Shown in pieces: positions 56,619-64,000 of a DNA stretch of 64,000 nt. Position numbers and translations under genes: made by a program. Numbering within the stretch: the stretch's first letter is position 1; every line of letters begins with the position of its first letter. Source of the stretch: Tardiphaga alba (GTDB lineage Bacteria; Pseudomonadota; Alphaproteobacteria; Rhizobiales; Xanthobacteraceae); contig NZ_CP036498.1 in NCBI RefSeq assembly GCF_018279705.1, positions 4,171,001 through 4,235,000 of the forward strand, given 5' to 3'. Under the pieces are notes generated by a model. The model was not told the DNA's origin. It saw only the letters and a list, made by a program, of their open reading frames with translations, and did no database searches.

Positions 56619-57566
56619 GTGCTTGATCGCCCCCGTCCCCTGGAAATCTACCTGGCTCAGCCTCGCGGTTTCTGTGCGGGCGTGATCCGGGCCATCGAGA
56701 TCGTGGAACGGGCACTCGAACGCTACGGGGCGCCGGTCTATGTCCGCCACGAAATCGTGCACAACAAGCATGTGGTCGAAACCCTGAAGGCAAAAGGCGC
56801 CATTTTCGTCGAAGAACTCTCCGAAGTGCCCGATGGGGCCATGACGGTGTTCAGCGCCCATGGCGTGGCCCGCACCGTCGAGGAAGAGGCCGAAGCCCGC
56901 GGATTGCCGGTTCTCGACGCCACCTGCCCGCTGGTGACCAAGGTTCACAATCAAGGCAGGCGCTATGTGGCCAAAGGCCGGACCGTGATCCTGATCGGTC
57001 ACGCCGGACATCCGGAGGTCGATGGTACCCTGGGACAGGTTCCCGGCCCGATCCATATCGTCCAGAGCATCGCCGATGTTGCCGCGCTGACCATCCCGAT
57101 GGACCAGCCGGTGGCATATATTACCCAGACCACCCTGAGCGTGGATGACACACGCGACATCATTTCGGCTCTTCACGCAAGATTTAGCGATATTCAGGGC
57201 CCCGATACCCGGGATATATGCTATGCGACACAAAACCGCCAATCTGCGGTCAGAGACCTCAGCCGGCTCGTGGACGTGATCCTGGTCGTGGGGGCGGCCA
57301 ACAGTTCCAATTCCAACCGCCTCCGAGAGATCGGGACGGAGGTTGGTGTCGCGAGTTACCTCATCGCCGATGGCAGCCAGCTGGACCCTGAATGGTTGAG
57401 GGGCGCGCGCACTGTCGGCATAACTGCTGGCGCTTCAGCGCCAGAAGTGCTTGTAGACGACGTGATTGAAACCCTGCGGCGGATCGGACCGGTCTCGGTC
57501 TCGGTATTGCCGGGCCTGGAAGAGACGATTGAATTTCGACTGCCCGCTGAACTGACCGCGGTTTGA
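56619..57566 (+). CDS. ispH: 4-hydroxy-3-methylbut-2-enyl diphosphate reductase IspH
   Basis: A 315-residue iron-sulfur enzyme producing IPP and DMAPP, the last step of the MEP pathway. The three cluster cysteines are in [20 protein letters not shown] and [16 protein letters not shown] and GHAGHPE are also present. The start is uncertain: GTG 56619 has GGA about ten bases upstream, while a TTG at 56598 would add seven residues. It is followed 50 bases later by hpnH, so isoprenoid supply and hopanoid modification are probably co-transcribed. Confidence 0.95.
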   Translation: MLDRPRPLEIYLAQPRGFCAGVIRAIEIVERALERYGAPVYVRHEIVHNKHVVETLKAKGAIFVEELSEVPDGAMTVFSAHGVARTVEEEAEARGLPVLDATCPLVTKVHNQGRRYVAKGRTVILIGHAGHPEVDGTLGQVPGPIHIVQSIADVAALTIPMDQPVAYITQTTLSVDDTRDIISALHARFSDIQGPDTRDICYATQNRQSAVRDLSRLVDVILVVGAANSSNSNRLREIGTEVGVASYLIADGSQLDPEWLRGARTVGITAGASAPEVLVDDVIETLRRIGPVSVSVLPGLEETIEFRLPAELTAV

Positions 57567-57616
57567 TCCACCTTCGCACTTCGCCTTTAACGAAGCTGCT
57601 CAGAGAGAAACTTGTA

Positions 57617-58804
57617 ATGGCAATTCCGTTCTTCAAAGAAATCAAAATCGGCGGCTATCTGATGAAGCAGAAGCTGCTGGGCCGGAAGCGCTACCCGCTC
57701 GTGCTGATGCTCGAGCCTTTGTTCCGCTGCAACCTGGCCTGCGTCGGCTGCGGCAAGATCGACTATCCCAACGCGATCCTGAATCGCCGCATGAGCGCGC
57801 AGGAGTGCTGGGACGCCGCTGAAGAGTGCGGTGCGCCGATGGTGGCGATCCCGGGTGGCGAACCGCTGATCCACAAGGAGATCGGCGAGATTGTGCGCGG
57901 CCTGGTCGAGCGCAAGAAGTTCGTGTCGCTCTGCACCAACGCGCTGCTGCTGGAAAAGAAGCTCGATCTGTTCGAGCCCTCGCCCTACCTGTTCTTCTCG
58001 GTGCATCTCGACGGCCTCAAGGACCACCACGACAAGGCCGTGTCGCAGGAAGGCGTGTTCGACAAGGCGGTGTCCGCGATCAAGGCCGCCAAGGCCCGCG
58101 GCTTCTCGGTCAATGTCAACGCCACCATCTTCGATGGCCACTCGGCCGAAGAAATCGCAAAGTATCTCGACTTCACCACCGAGCTCGGCGTCGGCGTTTC
58201 GATGTCGCCCGGCTACGCCTATGAGCGCGCGCCGGATCAGGAGCACTTCCTGAACCGCAAGAAGACCAAAAAGCTGTTCCGCGACGTCTTCGCCCTCGGC
58301 AAGGGCAAGAAGTGGAACTTCATGCATTCCGGCCTGTTCCTGGACTTCCTCGCCGGCAACCAGGAATACGAGTGCAAGCCATGGGGCATGCCTGCCCGCA
58401 ACATCTTCGGCTGGCAGAAGCCCTGCTATCTCCTCGGTGAAGGCTATACCAAGACCTTCAAGGAGCTGATGGACACCACCGATTGGGACACCTACGGCAC
58501 CGGCAAGTACGAGAAGTGCGCCGACTGTATGGCCCATTGCGGCTACGAGCCGACCGCGGCCGACGCAGCCCTCGCCAACCCGCTGAAGGCGATGTGGGTC
58601 GCCATCCGCGGCGTGAAGACCGAAGGCCCGATGGCGCCGGAAATCGACCTGAGCAAGCAGCGCCCGGCGCAGTATGTGTTCTCATCGGAAGTGCAGAAGC
58701 GCCTATCGGACATCCGCAAGGAAGAAGCCGCCGCTGCCGCCGAGAAGGCTGCTGCAAAGGCCGCCAAGGCCGAAGCCGCCGCATCGGCATCGACCGCCGC
58801 CTAA
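57617..58804 (+). CDS. hpnH: HpnH, adenosylhopane-forming radical SAM enzyme
   Basis: A 395-residue radical SAM protein with the cluster motif C38-x3-C42-x2-C45 (RCNLACVGC) and GGEPLIHKEI. HpnH adds the adenosyl radical to diploptene to give adenosylhopane, the first step of side-chain formation. Further cysteines near the C-terminus (CADCMAHCGYEP) resemble an SPASM-like region. The last 30 residues are Ala/Lys-rich. The ATG at 57617 starts the family N-terminus (AIPFFKEIKIGGYLMKQKL); the frame is open slightly upstream. A strong terminator follows. Confidence 0.97.
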   Translation: MAIPFFKEIKIGGYLMKQKLLGRKRYPLVLMLEPLFRCNLACVGCGKIDYPNAILNRRMSAQECWDAAEECGAPMVAIPGGEPLIHKEIGEIVRGLVERKKFVSLCTNALLLEKKLDLFEPSPYLFFSVHLDGLKDHHDKAVSQEGVFDKAVSAIKAAKARGFSVNVNATIFDGHSAEEIAKYLDFTTELGVGVSMSPGYAYERAPDQEHFLNRKKTKKLFRDVFALGKGKKWNFMHSGLFLDFLAGNQEYECKPWGMPARNIFGWQKPCYLLGEGYTKTFKELMDTTDWDTYGTGKYEKCADCMAHCGYEPTAADAALANPLKAMWVAIRGVKTEGPMAPEIDLSKQRPAQYVFSSEVQKRLSDIRKEEAAAAAEKAAAKAAKAEAAASASTAA

Positions 58805-58824
58805 GGCGATCGCACATGGATAGC

Positions 58825-58856
58825 AAAAAGGGCGCGATGCAGATCGCGCCCTTTTT
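58825..58856 (+). terminator. intrinsic terminator after hpnH
   Basis: AAAAAGGGCGCGAT-GCAG-ATCGCGCCCTTTTTG: a perfect stem of about 14 bp with a four-base loop and five T residues. It lies about 20 bases after the hpnH stop codon and is A/T-symmetric, so it could also act on the converging hpnG operon. Confidence 0.93.
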
Positions 58857-58863
58857 GTTGTCT

Positions 58864-58953
58864 GTAGCCCGGATGAAACGAAGCGTAATCCGGGAACTAT
58901 AGAGGCAGATGAAACGCCGGTCCCCGGATTGCGCTACGCTTCATCCGGGCTAC
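58864..58953. repeat. GTAGCCCGGATGAAAC palindrome
   Basis: GTAGCCCGGATGAAACGAAG...GTAATCCGGG is mirrored by CCCCGGATTGC...GCTTCATCCGGGCTAC. It lies between the convergent hpnH and hpnG genes, just beyond the hpnH terminator. It closely matches the copy at 31.44-31.53 kb. Confidence 0.8.
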
Positions 58954-58959
58954 GAAAAC

Positions 58960-59709
58960 TCACGCTTCGGCTTGCGCCATGCCGATCCGGCTCAGCAAAT
59001 AGCTGCGGCAATCCTTCAGGCTGCGCAGGGCGCGATTGAAGTCGCGACCGGTGGAGACCAATGCGCGGATCACCATGGGATTGCGGGCGATGCCGCGCAG
59101 AACCTTGCCGAGATCCACATCGCCATTCGGCTTGATCGCCGTTGTGGCGATTTCCGGCAGCGCGCGGGTGGCGGGATCGCTGACGACGCGCAGAGCGGCG
59201 AAGGGCAGGCCGGCCAGGGCGGCGAATTCAGCAGCGATATGGCTTTCCATATCGACGGCGGATGCGCCGAATTCCGAGCGCAGCGCGGCTTTACCCGCCT
59301 GCCCGGTGATGACCTTCTCCACGCCGACGAGACCACCGCGCACGACGGTCTGATTGCCGACATTGGAGCCTGCCAGCAATTCGGCGCTGAGCTGTTCGGA
59401 GGCCGGCCAGACCTGCCCGGCAGCGACCACTTCGGTCGCCAGCACGACGGTGCCGGTCTTGAGCGCGGGATCGAGGCCACCGGCAACGCCGAAGGAGATG
59501 ACGCCACGGATGCTGGTCGAATCGATATCGGCGAGCAGGCTGCGAAGCTGGACGGGATCGCTGGAGGAACAGATGACGGTCATCCCCGGCCCGGCTGCGA
59601 TCTTCGCTTCCTGAACCAGTCCCGTCACGATCAATACCGGCCGCGGATCGAGCGACATGCCTGAAGAAGCCGTCGCCGCAGCTGAAATGCCCCCAGTCGC
59701 CAAAATCAC
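58960..59709 (-). CDS. hpnG: HpnG, hopanoid-associated nucleosidase/phosphorylase
   Basis: A 249-residue protein of the MTA/SAH nucleosidase (PNP/UDP family) fold. Landmarks are GVISFGVAGGLDPALKTGTVVLA, VDMESHIAAEFAALAGLPFAALRVVSDPA. HpnG removes adenine from adenosylhopane to give ribosylhopane. The GTG start at 59709 overlaps the shc stop (GTGA), indicating coupling; an internal ATG at 59658 is an alternative start. It is the last gene of the hpnC-hpnD-hpnE-shc-hpnG operon. Confidence 0.93.
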   Translation of the reverse strand: MILATGGISAAATASSGMSLDPRPVLIVTGLVQEAKIAAGPGMTVICSSSDPVQLRSLLADIDSTSIRGVISFGVAGGLDPALKTGTVVLATEVVAAGQVWPASEQLSAELLAGSNVGNQTVVRGGLVGVEKVITGQAGKAALRSEFGASAVDMESHIAAEFAALAGLPFAALRVVSDPATRALPEIATTAIKPNGDVDLGKVLRGIARNPMVIRALVSTGRDFNRALRSLKDCRSYLLSRIGMAQAEA

Positions 59710-61667
59710 ATTCCGACTCCGACCGTCCTGCTATTGGTGCTCTGCAAATTCCGGAACCGCGCCAAAGCCCAGAGCGGGAAGAATTTCGAGTAGCCATGAT
59801 ATCGCAGATAAAACACCCGCGGGAAGCCGGTGGCAGTGTATCGCGCCTCGTCCCACAGTCCTTTTTCGTTCTGTGTGGCCATTAGGTATCGCATTCCGCG
59901 TTCCACTGCCGGGTTGTCAGCTTCACCCGCTGCCATCAATGCAAGCAAGGCCCATGCCGATTGCGACGCCGTGGACGGGGCTGCCTCGAAGCCCTGGTAG
60001 TCGAGACGGTAACTGACGGCATCCTCGCCCCAGCCACCATCCTCGTTCTGAATCGAATAGAGCCAGGCGACCGCCTTGCGGAACGCAGGATCCTGATGGC
60101 TGACGCCGGCCATGTTCAGCCCGCACAGAACCGACCAGGTTCCGTAGATGTAGTTGAGGCCCCAGCGGCCATACCATGAGCCCTCGGCGAGCTGGGTGCG
60201 GCGGAGATATTCCACGGCATCGGCCAGTGGCTTCGAGGTCTGAACGGTATCGCCGAGCTGCGCCAGCATCGAGACGCAGCGTGCGGTCACGTCCTCGGTC
60301 GGCGGATCGAGCAGCGCGCCGTGGTCCGAGAACGGGATGTTGTTGAGATAGTAGTGATGGTTGTCGACGTCGAAAGCCGCGAAGCCGCCGTCGCTGCTCT
60401 GCATGCCAAGGATCCACTCCTTGCCGCGCGCGATGGCCTCATCATAGTCCTTGCTGCCGGTCTGCCGACGCGCACGATCCATCGCCATCATCACGACGGC
60501 GGTGTCGTCGAGATCGGGGTAATGCGCGTTGTTGTACTGGAACGCCCAGCCGCCGGGTCGGAGATCCGGGCGCTTGTCAGCCCAGTCGCCCTTCACCTCT
60601 AACTCCTGGCGCGGCACCAGCCAATCAAGGCCGCGCTTGGCCTGAGCAAACGTGTCCTCGCCGCCGGCTTCCAGCATCGCATGCGCGGTCAGCGCGGTGT
60701 CCCACACCGGAGAGACACAAGGCTGGCAGTAAGCTTCGTGCTCCTTGATCACGAGCAGCTTGTCGATGCCGCGGCGCTGGATCGCGCGCTTCGGATGGTC
60801 CTCGGGATAGCCGAGGATGTCATAGATCATCACGGCATTGGCCATCGGCGGGAAGATGGCGCCGATGCCGTCTTCGCCGTTCAGGCGCTCTTCGAAGAAA
60901 GCGACGGCCTTGTCTATGGCGCCCTGGCGAAACTTCTTCGGAAAATACGGCTCGGCGACACGGAGCAGCCAATCGACGCCTGAGAAAAACGCAAACCATC
61001 CGCGGTTCTGATGCGGCGCACGGGCCAGCGTGCCGATCGTTTTCGGATCCTGCAGGAACAGTTCATCGACGCTGATCCCCTTGGGGTTCTTGGCGCGCGC
61101 CTTCTTGGCCGCAAGCACCACCAAGGTCACGACAGTCGTGCGCGCCCAGTAGGACATCTTGTTGAGGTGGAACGGAAACCACGCCGGCAGATGCATGATT
61201 TCCACCGGCAGCACGGGAACGCTCTTCCAGGTGGTCACGCCGAACATCGACAGCAGGAAACGCGTGAAGACGTTGGCATTGATCGCACCGCCGCGCGACA
61301 GCGCCGCCTCGCGCGCACGTTTCATATGCGGCGCATCGACATCGTCGCCAATCATTTTCAGCGCGAAATAGGCCTTCACCGTCGCGCTCATGTCGAACGG
61401 GCCGTCATGCACCAGCGGCCAGCCGCCGTGCTCGCCCTGGATGCGGCGGAGATAGTTGGCGATCTTGCCTTCGAGCTCGGCATCGACCGGCTCCGCCAGG
61501 AAGTGCCGCATCAGCACATATTCAGCCGGAATCGTGGCATCGGCTTCGAGCTCGAACACCCAGTGGCCATCGCTCTGCTGGAAGCTCTGCAGGCTCTGCT
61601 TGGCCGATGCGATGCTGCTTTCCAGCTTCGCCTTGTCGATGGTGATCTCAGAAGTAATCGATGACAT
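59706..61667 (-). CDS. shc: squalene-hopene cyclase
   Basis: A 653-residue membrane-associated triterpene cyclase (HpnF) converting squalene to hopene/diplopterol. The catalytic Asp motif DLDDTAV lies near residue 385, and repeated QW motifs (e.g. QSSDGGFAAFD, QNEDGGWGED) run through the protein. The ATG at 61667 gives the family start (SSITSEITIDKAKLE); GGAG is about 14 bases upstream. The frame extends further upstream without similarity. It is coupled to hpnG by a GTGA overlap. Confidence 0.97.
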   Translation of the reverse strand: MSSITSEITIDKAKLESSIASAKQSLQSFQQSDGHWVFELEADATIPAEYVLMRHFLAEPVDAELEGKIANYLRRIQGEHGGWPLVHDGPFDMSATVKAYFALKMIGDDVDAPHMKRAREAALSRGGAINANVFTRFLLSMFGVTTWKSVPVLPVEIMHLPAWFPFHLNKMSYWARTTVVTLVVLAAKKARAKNPKGISVDELFLQDPKTIGTLARAPHQNRGWFAFFSGVDWLLRVAEPYFPKKFRQGAIDKAVAFFEERLNGEDGIGAIFPPMANAVMIYDILGYPEDHPKRAIQRRGIDKLLVIKEHEAYCQPCVSPVWDTALTAHAMLEAGGEDTFAQAKRGLDWLVPRQELEVKGDWADKRPDLRPGGWAFQYNNAHYPDLDDTAVVMMAMDRARRQTGSKDYDEAIARGKEWILGMQSSDGGFAAFDVDNHHYYLNNIPFSDHGALLDPPTEDVTARCVSMLAQLGDTVQTSKPLADAVEYLRRTQLAEGSWYGRWGLNYIYGTWSVLCGLNMAGVSHQDPAFRKAVAWLYSIQNEDGGWGEDAVSYRLDYQGFEAAPSTASQSAWALLALMAAGEADNPAVERGMRYLMATQNEKGLWDEARYTATGFPRVFYLRYHGYSKFFPLWALARFRNLQSTNSRTVGVGM

Positions 61668-61725
61668 GATGTTTGCTTGATCTCCGTAACTCGTGACACT
61701 TGGGGTGCCTGAACCGCGCTTTGGT

Positions 61726-62976
61726 TCAGGCCTTTCCGAGTGCCATGTCGGCGGCGCGATCGCCGGAGCGGATCGAGCCTTCGATGGTGGCGGGCAGACC
61801 GGTATCGGTCCAGTCGCCAGCCAGGAACAGGTTCTTGAATTCAGTGCGCGTGCCCGCGCGCAAAGCGTTCTGCGCGGGCGTGGCCGCGAATGTCGCGCGA
61901 CGCTCGCGGACGATCTGCCAGGCGGGCAGCGGCGCCTTGATATTCGAGACCTTGCAGATCTCGTCCCAGATCTGTTGCGCGAACTCTTCACGCGGCACGT
62001 TTACAAAACGGTCGGCATTGCTGATGGTGATCGACAGGCGATTGTGGAAGGCGAACAGCCATTCCACGATGCCGCCGACGACACCGATGAGCGGCGCATG
62101 GCCGGCGGGCGGAACGTAATTGAAATGCGCATTGACGATGGCGCGCATTTCCGTCGGCGTCTTCACGCCGGGCAGCAGGTTCTTCGCCGACCACGCCGGC
62201 ACAGCCATCACCACGACGTCATCGGCGCCGAGCGCGATTACATCGCCCTCGCCGAACTTCAATTCGCTGACGCGCTCGCCGGCCATCGTGTAGCCGCGCA
62301 GCTCGTGGCCGAAATGAACGCCGGCGCCCTTCTTGCGCAGCAGCTCGATGGCGGGCTCGACCAGCACGTCGCTGAGGCCGGAGCGCGCAATCAGCGGACG
62401 GCATGCCTGCCCGCCAGCCAGCAGCGTTTCGCGCACGATGGCGCCGGCAAGACCGGCCGAACCTTCCGGCGGATCGACATTGAGCGCGGCCAGCAGCAGC
62501 GGCTGCACGAGGCGATCATACAGAACACCTTCGCATTTGATGGTGTCGCCGACGAGTTTGTCATTGCCGGCCCAGATCAACGGCGTCAGCGCAAAGTAAT
62601 CGCCGACCGACGTGTCGGGCACGCGACGCGAGGCATCGAACAGCCAGGTCGGGATCCGGCCATCGCCGAGATCGAGCTGCCAGTGCTTGCCCGTCTTCAC
62701 ATCGGCGAAGGCAAACTGCGCACGCGCTGGACCGACGAGACCTGCTTCGGTCCCGATCGATTTCGCGTAATTGATGACATGGCTGTTGCCCGACAGGACA
62801 AGATGATTGCCGTTGTCGATGGTCAGCCCGGTCTGCGCATCGAAATAGGAGCGACAGCGACCACCGGCCTGCTGCGTGGCTTCATGCACATGGACCTGAT
62901 AGCCGGCATCGCTAAGACGAACGGCAGCGGCGAGGCCGGACACACCGGCGCCAATGATATGAGCGGTTTTGGACAT
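61726..62976 (-). CDS. hpnE: HpnE, squalene-forming FAD-dependent oxidoreductase
   Basis: A 416-residue FAD protein with the N-terminal dinucleotide motif IIGAGVSGLAAAVRLSDAG and a second cofactor motif at the C-terminus (NLFLAGDWTDTGLPATIEGSIRSG), as in phytoene desaturases. HpnE reduces hydroxysqualene to squalene, after HpnD and HpnC. Its start overlaps the hpnD stop by one base (TGATG). It is followed by shc after about 60 bases. Confidence 0.96.
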   Translation of the reverse strand: MSKTAHIIGAGVSGLAAAVRLSDAGYQVHVHEATQQAGGRCRSYFDAQTGLTIDNGNHLVLSGNSHVINYAKSIGTEAGLVGPARAQFAFADVKTGKHWQLDLGDGRIPTWLFDASRRVPDTSVGDYFALTPLIWAGNDKLVGDTIKCEGVLYDRLVQPLLLAALNVDPPEGSAGLAGAIVRETLLAGGQACRPLIARSGLSDVLVEPAIELLRKKGAGVHFGHELRGYTMAGERVSELKFGEGDVIALGADDVVVMAVPAWSAKNLLPGVKTPTEMRAIVNAHFNYVPPAGHAPLIGVVGGIVEWLFAFHNRLSITISNADRFVNVPREEFAQQIWDEICKVSNIKAPLPAWQIVRERRATFAATPAQNALRAGTRTEFKNLFLAGDWTDTGLPATIEGSIRSGDRAADMALGKA

Positions 62977-63818
62977 CAGATGATCGCGTATCGCAGCAGG
63001 ATCGCTATCTTGGAGGCCTTGCCGAGACGAACGGGATCGCGCGGCAGAGCAAAGCCGCGTTTCACCAGCAATTCCAGGATGGCGTGGTAGTATTTCGACA
63101 TGATCCGCGGCGCGCGCACGGCGCGGCGCTTGTTACGGGCCATGATCTTGTCGGACTCTTTGAAATGCTCCTGCGCGCGACGCACCAGCGGCGCAGCGAC
63201 TTTCGGCAGCGCCTTCTCCTTGATCACCACCTGCGGATCGCTGGAGGTGATGCCGGCGTGATAGAGCAGCTCGCGTGGCAGATAGAGACGGCCGAGCGTC
63301 GCGTCTTCATCGATGTCGCGGAGAATATTCGTGATCTGCAGCGCGCGGCCGAGATGATGCGCGAGCAGCACGCCATCTTCGTCGGGCATGCCGAACACCT
63401 TCACCGACAGCCGGCCCACGGCGCTCGCCACGCGATCGCAATAAAGATCGAAAGTCGCTTCATCCGGCGCGCGGATGTCAGCGGGAATGTCCATCTCCAT
63501 GCCGTCGATGACGGCGAGATAGTCTTCCTTCAGCATGCCGAAGCGCTTGATCGGCTCCACATAGTCGCGCACGCGCGGCGGCGGATTGCCGGCATAGAGC
63601 GCCTCGATGTCCTCGCGCCACTGCTGCATCTGGCTGAGACGCAGGTCGCGCGCTTCGAAGGAGTCGGCGATGTCATCGACCTGACGGCAGAAGCTGTAGA
63701 TCTGGAACATGGCGTCGCGCTGTTCGCGCGGCAGGATGCGCATCGCCGAATAGAACGACGAGCTCGCGGCAACGCCCTGAACTTCTGATGTCTCGGTCTG
63801 GGTGTTCATCTGATTCAT
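62976..63818 (-). CDS. hpnD: HpnD, presqualene diphosphate synthase
   Basis: A 280-residue trans-isoprenyl diphosphate synthase of the squalene/phytoene type. The two aspartate-rich motifs are QVDDIADSFE and NILRDIDEDATLGRLYLP. It couples two farnesyl diphosphates to presqualene diphosphate. The ATG at 63818 overlaps the hpnC stop (ATGA) and has GGCAGG upstream; the longer frame upstream is hpnC in another frame. Confidence 0.96.
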   Translation of the reverse strand: MNQMNTQTETSEVQGVAASSSFYSAMRILPREQRDAMFQIYSFCRQVDDIADSFEARDLRLSQMQQWREDIEALYAGNPPPRVRDYVEPIKRFGMLKEDYLAVIDGMEMDIPADIRAPDEATFDLYCDRVASAVGRLSVKVFGMPDEDGVLLAHHLGRALQITNILRDIDEDATLGRLYLPRELLYHAGITSSDPQVVIKEKALPKVAAPLVRRAQEHFKESDKIMARNKRRAVRAPRIMSKYYHAILELLVKRGFALPRDPVRLGKASKIAILLRYAII

Positions 63819-64000
63819 TTGCCTGCCGCCGGGCGTGAGAGTGGCGCAGAAGTGGTGGCGCGGCGCCACAGGCAGCCCGCCATGGCGGCAAGCGCGTAAC
63901 CGGCCATGCTGCCTTTCGAGAGATGCACCTTCTCGCTCAGCGGATCGTGCACCCGCAGCAGCTTGGAGATTTCCCAGGCGAACTTCTCGATCACCGCGAT
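63815..64000 (-). CDS. hpnC: HpnC, hydroxysqualene synthase, C-terminal fragment (cut by window end)
   Basis: The last 61 residues of a gene running off the right edge. The visible part reads AVIEKFAWEISKLLRVHDPL then SEKVHLSKGSMAGYALAAM, followed by a basic Ala-rich tail, matching the end of HpnC. HpnC converts presqualene diphosphate to hydroxysqualene. Its stop overlaps the hpnD start, so the order hpnC-hpnD-hpnE-shc-hpnG is one operon. Only a fragment is visible; the name relies on the operon as well as the motif. Confidence 0.85.
   Translation of the reverse strand: MAVIEKFAWEISKLLRVHDPLSEKVHLSKGSMAGYALAAMAGCLWRRATTSAPLSRPAAGK

Noticed and set aside
61693..63090. A 465-codon open frame opposite hpnE
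   Set aside because: Antisense to a well-supported FAD enzyme gene; no family resemblance.

Overview
The window reads as chromosomal DNA from a GC-rich alphaproteobacterium of the Bradyrhizobium / Rhodopseudomonas / Tardiphaga group (Nitrobacteraceae). The reasons are a hopanoid (hpn) locus, the alphaproteobacterial F1-ATPase inhibitor zeta, an EcfG-type stress promoter, a Bug-family solute receptor, an NrtA-like transporter beside cyanase, and many imperfect-palindrome intergenic repeats. I see no rRNA, tRNA, CRISPR array or intact insertion sequence.

Layout. 1-8 kb: start of a cryptochrome/photolyase gene coupled to a DUF2256 zinc protein, then class II aldolase, Bug receptor, amidase, two L,D-transpeptidases and a TPR membrane protein. 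8-10.3 kb: purC-purS-two small coiled-coil genes-purQ. 10.6-17.3 kb: ATPase inhibitor zeta, TonB-dependent receptor, LLM flavin oxidoreductase, YceI and a frameshifted AraC/GyrI regulator. 17.4-19.3 kb: a small accessory island with a membrane-anchored orphan and the mobile mystery A/B (XRE antitoxin-Fic) pair. 19.4-25.4 kb: a cyanate/nitrate-type ABC transporter plus cyanase, facing a PAS sigma-54 activator across a clear sigma-54 promoter and three upstream repeats. 25.4-30.4 kb: GlcG-like protein, an HTH protein with two compensating indels, then a lower-GC accessory stretch. That stretch holds a TIR-like/TPR protein, a 40-residue membrane peptide, remnants of a ParE toxin and an XRE regulator, and an intact HigB/HigA-like pair.

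30.5-42.3 kb is mostly core: PEP-mutase family protein, a TrmJ-DUF559 fusion, icd, a prolyl oligopeptidase, an SDR lacking YxxxK, a CPA2 antiporter and alaS. 42.4-47.3 kb is the glycine cleavage operon: tandem glycine riboswitch, gcvT, gcvH, gcvP (with a single-base frameshift). 47.3-51.2 kb holds a DUF892 ferritin-like stress protein with an EcfG-type promoter, an M20 amidohydrolase and a GMC oxidoreductase. 51.3-64 kb is the hopanoid locus: hpnO, a DUF2147 protein, hpnN, ispH, hpnH, and the operon hpnC-hpnD-hpnE-shc-hpnG, with hpnC cut by the window end.

How it works together. IspH finishes isoprenoid precursors. HpnC/D/E make squalene and Shc cyclises it to hopene. HpnH and HpnG attach and process the adenosyl-derived side chain, HpnO aminates it, and HpnN moves hopanoids to the outer membrane. 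The cyn block imports cyanate and splits it to ammonia under nitrogen-type (sigma-54) control. Three genes (araC-like, the HTH gene, gcvP) carry one-base indels in short G/C runs, so either the assembly has homopolymer errors or these genes are decaying. The strongest candidates for something new are the TIR-TPR protein in its toxin-antitoxin graveyard, the cyn sigma-54 control region, the TrmJ-DUF559 fusion and the small coiled-coil proteins inside the purine operon.
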